Shown here: piece by piece, positions 60,057 through 64,000 of the stretch
Layout of the letters: the number at the start of each line of letters is the position of its first letter
Numbering within the stretch: the first letter of the stretch is position 1
Source: Catellatospora tritici
GTDB taxonomy: Bacteria; Actinomycetota; Actinomycetes; Mycobacteriales; Micromonosporaceae
NCBI RefSeq assembly: GCF_019083965.1
Contig: NZ_JAHRCY010000011.1
Location: 223,884-287,883, forward strand
DNA: 64,000 bases
Direction of reading: 5' to 3'
The notes under the pieces: generated by a model
Databases searched by the model: none
Told to the model about the DNA's origin: nothing
What the model saw: only the letters and a program-made list of their open reading frames with translations
Program-made: the position numbers and the translations under genes

Positions 60057-61223
60057 TCACGCCGGTGGCCGACCCGACCACGTCCAGGCATACCCGGGAT
60101 CTTCGCAGGAAAGCCCCGGCTCGCACAGGTCCAATGGGCGGAACGTGTCCACCATGACAGCCAGTTCGTCGAACCGCTCGGCGCCGAGCGATCGTTCGGC
60201 CGCCCCGGGCTGAGGTCCATGGGTGAACCCTGACGGATGCAACGACAGAGAACCCTGGGAGATACCGGATCCGCGCCGGGCCTCGTAGTCGCCGCCGGTG
60301 TAGAAGAGGACCTCGTCGGAGTCGACGTTGTGATGGTTGTAGGGCACCGGAATCGCCAGTGGGTGGTAATCCACCTTTCGCGGCACGAACGAGCAGATCA
60401 CGAAGTTCGGCCCCTGGAACGTCTGGTGCACCGGCGGCGGCTGGTGCAACCGGCCGGTGATCGGCTCGAAGTCGTGGATCGAGAACGCCCACGGGTAGAG
60501 GCAGCCGTCCCAACCCACCACGTCGAACGGGTGCTGGGCGTACACGTGCCGGGTCCAGCCGCGGCGGTGCTGCACCAGCACCTCCACGTCGGTGCCGTCG
60601 ACCAGCAGCGGCTCGCTCGGCCCGCGCAGGTCCCGCTCGCAGTACGGCGAGTGCTCCAGGAACTGCCCGCGCACCGAAAGGTAGCGCTTGGGTGGTCCAA
60701 TGTGGCCGGTCGCCTCGATGGCCAGCAGTCGAACCGGACCCTGCGGCACCAATCGGTGCACCACCGAGGTCGGAATGATCACGTAATCGCCCGCGACCGC
60801 GTCGAGCACACCGAAAACCGATTCGACCCGAAGCGTGCCCTCCTCGACGTACAGGCACTCGTCACCGACCGCGTTGCGGTACAGCGGAGAGGGAGCGTCG
60901 GCCAGCACGTACGAGATGCGGACGTCTTCGTTGGCGAGCAGGTGCTGGCGCCCGAGCACCGGGTCGGCACCCGTGCTGTCCAGCTTGTGCGGCTGCAGGT
61001 GCCGCGGCTTGAGCGGGCGGTTGGGCAGCCGGGTCCAGGACGGCGGGTCGAACTCGTCGGCCGCCACGATCGCGGTGGGCGCGTGGCGGTGGTAGAGGAG
61101 CGAGGAATCGGACGAGAAGCCCTCCTGCCCCATCAGCTCCTCGGCATAGAGGCCACCCTCCGGGGTACGGAACTGGGTGTGCCGTTTCCGCGGTACCTCG
61201 CCCACGCTGCGGTAGTACGGCAT
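60057..61223 (-). CDS. hmgA: Homogentisate 1,2-dioxygenase
   Basis: The 388-residue protein has the cupin-fold homogentisate dioxygenase features: GRQHLLANEDVRISYV, GDECLYVEEGTLRVESVFGV, DYVIIPTSVVHRL, RGWTRHVYAQHPFDVVGWDG, then PVPYNHHNVDSDEVLFYTGG, SLHPSGFTHGPQPG and late FDELAVMVDTFRP. These include the clustered His and Glu that bind iron. It opens homogentisate to maleylacetoacetate in tyrosine catabolism. AGGAGGT lies 4 nt before ATG 61223. It diverges from the fahA operon. Confidence 0.94.
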   Translation of the reverse strand: MPYYRSVGEVPRKRHTQFRTPEGGLYAEELMGQEGFSSDSSLLYHRHAPTAIVAADEFDPPSWTRLPNRPLKPRHLQPHKLDSTGADPVLGRQHLLANEDVRISYVLADAPSPLYRNAVGDECLYVEEGTLRVESVFGVLDAVAGDYVIIPTSVVHRLVPQGPVRLLAIEATGHIGPPKRYLSVRGQFLEHSPYCERDLRGPSEPLLVDGTDVEVLVQHRRGWTRHVYAQHPFDVVGWDGCLYPWAFSIHDFEPITGRLHQPPPVHQTFQGPNFVICSFVPRKVDYHPLAIPVPYNHHNVDSDEVLFYTGGDYEARRGSGISQGSLSLHPSGFTHGPQPGAAERSLGAERFDELAVMVDTFRPLDLCEPGLSCEDPGYAWTWSGRPPA

Positions 61224-61275
61224 GACGACCTCCTGGTGTCGCTTTTAGGAGCGGTGTCCACTTTACGAATTGATC

Positions 61276-61292
61276 CGTCCGATAATCGGACG
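61276..61292. promoter_or_regulatory. 17-bp inverted repeat, likely shared operator of hmgA and fahA operons
   Basis: CGTCCGAT-A-ATCGGACG is perfectly symmetric. It lies just upstream of the plus-strand -35 (61296) and over the probable hmgA -35 region, so one regulator could control both directions. MarR- and IclR-type regulators often serve this pathway; no regulator gene is in the window. Confidence 0.6.
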
Positions 61293-61295
61293 CAC

Positions 61296-61325
61296 TTGTC
61301 CGCTCTATGTAGCGTCCATTAGATT
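61296..61325 (+). promoter_or_regulatory. Promoter of the 61334-fahA operon
   Basis: TTGTCC (61296-61301), an 18-bp spacer, and TAGATT (61320-61325, TANNNT) lie 8 nt upstream of ATG 61334. With no ribosome-binding site there, the mRNA is probably leaderless or nearly so. Confidence 0.55.
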
Positions 61326-61333
61326 GACTGATC

Positions 61334-62167
61334 ATGTCAACGCCACCGTTGCTGGCTCAGCTGCTCGACGATGCCGCGGTCTTCCCGCCCGGCAGCGCCA
61401 CGCTGCCCGACGCGGTGTCAGCGCACCGCGTCCACCGCACCGCCTGGTACGCGGGCCTGGTCGGCCCGCTGCTCGTGCCCGCCTCGCAACTGGGCCAGCT
61501 CGCCCCGCTCCTGTCGAAGGGCGAAGCGCTGGCGGTCGGCGTCATCGGCGACGGACCGCTGGCCGACTGCTTCGCCGTGCCCCCGGCCGGGGTGCGCGTG
61601 GTGCAGGTGGAGGCGGCGATGGCCCGCCGGGGCGAGGACCCGCTGCCCACCCTGGCCGCGTTCACCGCGCTGCTGCGCGAGCACGACCTGCGCGGCTTCG
61701 CCGAGATCCCGCTCGCCTGGGGGCTGCTGGCCGCACTCGACGCGCTCGCCGAGGCCCGCGCCGGCGGCCTGGACGTGTCCGCCAAGTTCCGCACCGGCGG
61801 CCTGGCCGCCGAGCTGTTCCCCACCCCCATGGAACTCGCCGCGGTCATCATCGCGTGCCACGAGCGGCAACTGCCGTTCAAGCTCACCGCCGGGCTGCAC
61901 CACGCCATCCGGCATACCGATCCCGAGACCGGCTTCACCCACCACGGCTTCCTCAACGTGCTCGCCGCGGCCTGCGCCGCCGCGGACGGGATGGAGGTCG
62001 CGGAGGTCGCCGGGCTGCTCGCCACCACGCAACCGCTGACGCTCATCGAGGCCGTGCGCACCCGCCGGTCCCGACCGCGGCCGCTGTGGTGCGGGTTCGG
62101 CACCTGCAGCATTCCCGAACCCCTCGCCGACCTGCAAAAACTCGGACTACTGGACGGAAGCGCATGA
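61334..62167 (+). CDS. Conserved protein of unknown function in the tyrosine-degradation operon
   Basis: This 277-residue protein begins LLAQLLDDAAVFPPGSATLP and has FAEIPLAWGLLAALDAL, VSAKFRTGGLAAELFPTP and the His-rich KLTAGLHHAIRHTDPETGF, THHGFLNVLAAAC. The conserved KxR...GG and HH patterns look enzyme-like (TIM-barrel-like strand/helix spacing), but I do not recognise a characterised family. It overlaps fahA by ATGA, implying a job in the same route. Maleylacetoacetate isomerase, the step between HmgA and FahA, has no recognisable gene here. Confidence 0.7.
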   Translation: MSTPPLLAQLLDDAAVFPPGSATLPDAVSAHRVHRTAWYAGLVGPLLVPASQLGQLAPLLSKGEALAVGVIGDGPLADCFAVPPAGVRVVQVEAAMARRGEDPLPTLAAFTALLREHDLRGFAEIPLAWGLLAALDALAEARAGGLDVSAKFRTGGLAAELFPTPMELAAVIIACHERQLPFKLTAGLHHAIRHTDPETGFTHHGFLNVLAAACAAADGMEVAEVAGLLATTQPLTLIEAVRTRRSRPRPLWCGFGTCSIPEPLADLQKLGLLDGSA

Positions 62168-63339
62168 CCTGGGTGCCCGGAGCCGCCGGCAGCGGATTCG
62201 ATCTCGACCATCTCCCGTACGGCGTGATCGTGCCCGCCGACGGGCGGCCCCGCTGTGCCGTACGCATCGGCGAGCTGGCGTTCGACCTCGACGCGGCCGA
62301 GGCCGCGGAGCTGGTGCTGGCCGCCGGCAGCCTGCGCGAGCCCAACCTCGACGCCTTCCTCGCGCTCGGACCCGCCCACTGGGCGGCCGTGCGTGAGCGG
62401 GTGACCGAGCTGCTCGGCGACCCGGCGCACCGCACCGCGGTGGAGTCGATGCTCATTCCGCTCGACCAGGTCACCAACGTGCTGCCCTGGACCGTCGCCG
62501 ACTACGTCGACTTCTACTCCTCGGAGCACCACGCGGCCAACGTCGGCCACATCTTCCGGCCCGGCCAGCCGCCGCTGCTGCCCAACTGGAAACACCTGCC
62601 CATCGGCTATCACGGTCGCGCGGGCACCGTCGTGGTCAGCCAGACTCCGGTGGTACGCCCCAGCGGTCAGCTCGCCGCGGGCGCCTTCGGTCCGTCCCGC
62701 CGGCTCGACATCGAGGCCGAGGTCGGCTTCGTGGTCGGGGTCGGCTCGGAACTCGGCCGCCCGGTGCCCTGGTCGCGATTCGCCGACCACGTGTTCGGAG
62801 TCGTGCTGCTGAACGACTGGTCCGCGCGCGACATTCAGGCATGGGAATATCAGCCGCTCGGCCCGTTCCTCGGCAAGTCGTTCGCGACCTCGGTGTCGGC
62901 CTGGGTCACGCCACTGGCCGCGTTCGGCCCCGACGCCTGGGTGCGGGCGCCGGAGCAGGATCCGGCGGTGCAGCCGTACCTCGATGACGACCGCCGCGCG
63001 CTCGACCTGGCCATCTCGGTGGAATGGAACGGGCAGACCGTGGCCACGCCACCGTTCCGCACCATGTACTGGACGCCCGCGCAGCAGCTGGCGCACCTCA
63101 CCGTCAACGGGGCAAGCCTGCGCACCGGTGACCTCTATGGCTCCGGCACCGTGTCGGGTCCGGAGCGGGCGCAGGTCGGCTCGCTGCTCGAACTGACGTG
63201 GGGCGGTCGCGAACCGGTGGTCGTGGGGGGCGAGGAGCGCACGTTCCTCGTGGACGGGGACACCGTCGTGCTGCGCGCGCGGGTGGGCGACATCGAACTC
63301 GGTGCCGTCTCCGGGACTGTTTTCCCAGCTCAGAGCTGA
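62164..63339 (+). CDS. fahA: Fumarylacetoacetase
   Basis: The 391-residue protein has the FAH features: VADYVDFYSSEHHAANVG (catalytic His and metal ligands), PNWKHLPIGYHGRAGTVV, LDIEAEVGFVVG, VLLNDWSARDIQAWEYQPLG, PFLGKSFATSVSAWVTP and late SLRTGDLYGSGTVSGP. It hydrolyses fumarylacetoacetate to fumarate and acetoacetate, the final step of tyrosine and phenylalanine breakdown. It starts at ATG 62164 within the stop of the preceding gene. Confidence 0.95.
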   Translation: MTWVPGAAGSGFDLDHLPYGVIVPADGRPRCAVRIGELAFDLDAAEAAELVLAAGSLREPNLDAFLALGPAHWAAVRERVTELLGDPAHRTAVESMLIPLDQVTNVLPWTVADYVDFYSSEHHAANVGHIFRPGQPPLLPNWKHLPIGYHGRAGTVVVSQTPVVRPSGQLAAGAFGPSRRLDIEAEVGFVVGVGSELGRPVPWSRFADHVFGVVLLNDWSARDIQAWEYQPLGPFLGKSFATSVSAWVTPLAAFGPDAWVRAPEQDPAVQPYLDDDRRALDLAISVEWNGQTVATPPFRTMYWTPAQQLAHLTVNGASLRTGDLYGSGTVSGPERAQVGSLLELTWGGREPVVVGGEERTFLVDGDTVVLRARVGDIELGAVSGTVFPAQS

Positions 63340-63485
63340 TGTGACGGCGGGCACGCGCCCCCGATTTGCCAGCTCAACCGGCGTCCACGTAATGTTCTCT
63401 CTGCCAGCGGGGAACGGACAAAACACGCGAGCGAGAAGCTCAAGTCGAAGTCCGGAAAGCGCGGGACATTCGGGTGGTGCGGGAC

Positions 63486-63514
63486 TTGCTTTCGCGAAAC
63501 CGACCGAGTAAGGT
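63486..63514 (+). promoter_or_regulatory. Candidate upstream rrn promoter
   Basis: TTGCTT (63486-63491) and TAAGGT (63509-63514, TANNNT) are separated by 17 bp. Confidence 0.5.
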
Positions 63515-63696
63515 ACTACGAGCCGGCAACGAGCCGGGCGGATGAAGTCGCCAAGACAAAGTCTTGATGCCGATGTCCGGCCGGGTTGCAGGTTCTCCCC
63601 CACGAACGATCACCACTCTGGTGGTGTGTGCGTGCGGGGGCCGGGAAATCTGCTAAATCGATTCCTGTAGATCCTGAACTTTCAGGAAATTGCGGG

Positions 63697-63725
63697 TTGA
63701 CACGATGCGGAAGACCTAGTAAGCT
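63697..63725 (+). promoter_or_regulatory. Candidate main rrn promoter
   Basis: A consensus -35 TTGACA (63697-63702) with 17 bp to TAAGCT (63720-63725); TAGTAA at 63717 overlaps it. This is the best sigma-A promoter match in the window. Confidence 0.65.
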
Positions 63726-63779
63726 GGATGAGTTGCCCCAAACGGGATCTCACAATGTGAGACGAAGTTGGTGTGTGCT

Positions 63780-63800
63780 TGTTCTTTGAGAACTCAACAG
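63780..63800 (+). promoter_or_regulatory. rrn leader boxA-like antitermination element
   Basis: TGTTCTTTGAGAACTCAACA matches the conserved boxA-containing leader found upstream of actinobacterial 16S genes. A TCTCAC-AAT-GTGAGA hairpin (63748-63762) precedes it, in the boxB-like position. Confidence 0.75.
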
Positions 63801-63919
63801 GGTGCTAGATATGCCAGTGCCAATTTATTGATCACCTCGTCGTGGTCATTCCTTTGGTATTAAGCAAACATTCGGACATTTATTTGTCGGTGGTTGTTTT
63901 TTGCCGGGTTTTTGAATTC

Positions 63920-64000
63920 TTTTTGGAGAGTTTGATCCTGGCTCAGGACGAACGCTGGCGGCGTGCTTAACACATGCAAGTCGAGCGGAAAGGCCTTTCG
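63920..64000 (+). rRNA. rrs: 16S ribosomal RNA, 5' end only
   Basis: GAGTTTGATCCTGGCTCAG followed by GACGAACGCTGGCGGCGTGC is the universal 16S 5' sequence. The next bases, with TTAACACATGCAAGTCGAGC and the GGAAAGGCC helix, fit Micromonosporaceae. The exact 5' end is taken by convention near TTTTTGGAGAG. The gene runs off the window. Confidence 0.98.

Larger units (their letters stand above)
63340..63919 (+). promoter_or_regulatory. rrn operon promoter and leader region
   Basis: This 580-bp stretch has no gene. It carries two candidate promoters, an antitermination-type leader and small hairpins (for example TCCTGAA-CT-TTCAGGA just upstream of the second promoter). Its A+T content rises sharply after 63800. 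Confidence 0.75.

Noticed and set aside
1..64000. tRNA genes, insertion sequences and prophage genes
   Set aside because: None seen: no cloverleaf-like TpsiC segments, transposases, integrases or phage structural genes were recognised.

Overview
The window is high-GC DNA from an actinobacterium, most likely a member of the Micromonosporaceae. Supporting signs are the very high G+C, many GTG starts and ATGA/GTGA gene overlaps, lsr2, carD and clpC1 genes, a rrn leader of actinobacterial type, and the first ~80 nt of a 16S rRNA at the right edge. The genus cannot be fixed from what is visible. No tRNA, CRISPR array, insertion sequence or phage gene was seen.

Region by region. (1) 1-7453, all on the minus strand: a translationally coupled operon for a conjugation-type (type IV secretion) envelope complex. 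It holds a pilin-like TrbC/VirB2 protein, a PrgI/VirB3-like protein, a VirB4-like ATPase with a long Pro-rich N-terminus, a VirB6-like membrane protein, a TcpC/VirB8-like anchored protein and an M23 peptidase cut by the window edge. No relaxase or coupling protein is visible. (2) 7685-12895: folate genes folP-folB (minus) divergent from folK (plus), then DUF3180, a permease-like protein and a charged coiled-coil membrane protein. (3) 13076-15230: a solitary NuoD-like protein with a MidA/NDUFAF7-type methyltransferase. (4) 15366-23009: a pantothenate/NAD/CoA block (DUF2520 protein, panC, panD, two paralogous lipoproteins, nadB, nadC, coaX). (5) 23006-31655: a methyltransferase, lsr2, clpC1, a polysaccharide deacetylase lipoprotein, mutY, a double-ACT protein, peptide deformylase and an anchored protein. 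(6) 31651-39631: a three-copy 95-bp repeat, then disA-radA, a lipoprotein, a UbiA prenyltransferase, small envelope proteins, carD, ispD and ispF.

(7) 40019-59788 is the most distinctive part: about 20 kb of envelope and exopolysaccharide genes. It contains two secreted beta-propeller proteins (one with a malectin-like domain), two GH26-like hydrolases, a GT2 glycosyltransferase, an Alg14-like protein, an Alg13-like domain fused to a sulfotransferase, a Wzz/BY-kinase-like protein with a degenerate P-loop, a DUF3048 lipoprotein, a Wzy-like polymerase, an APH-fold kinase, a second sulfotransferase, a Wzx-like flippase and a WcaJ-like initiating sugar transferase. My reading is a Wzx/Wzy-type pathway for a sulfated extracellular polysaccharide. 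(8) 60057-63339: the tyrosine-catabolism genes hmgA (minus) and a conserved unknown plus fahA (plus), diverging from an intergenic region with a 17-bp inverted repeat. (9) 63340-64000: rrn promoters, leader and the start of 16S rRNA.

Boundaries come from reading frames, overlaps and visible ribosome-binding sites. Functions come from motifs recognised by eye, without database searches.
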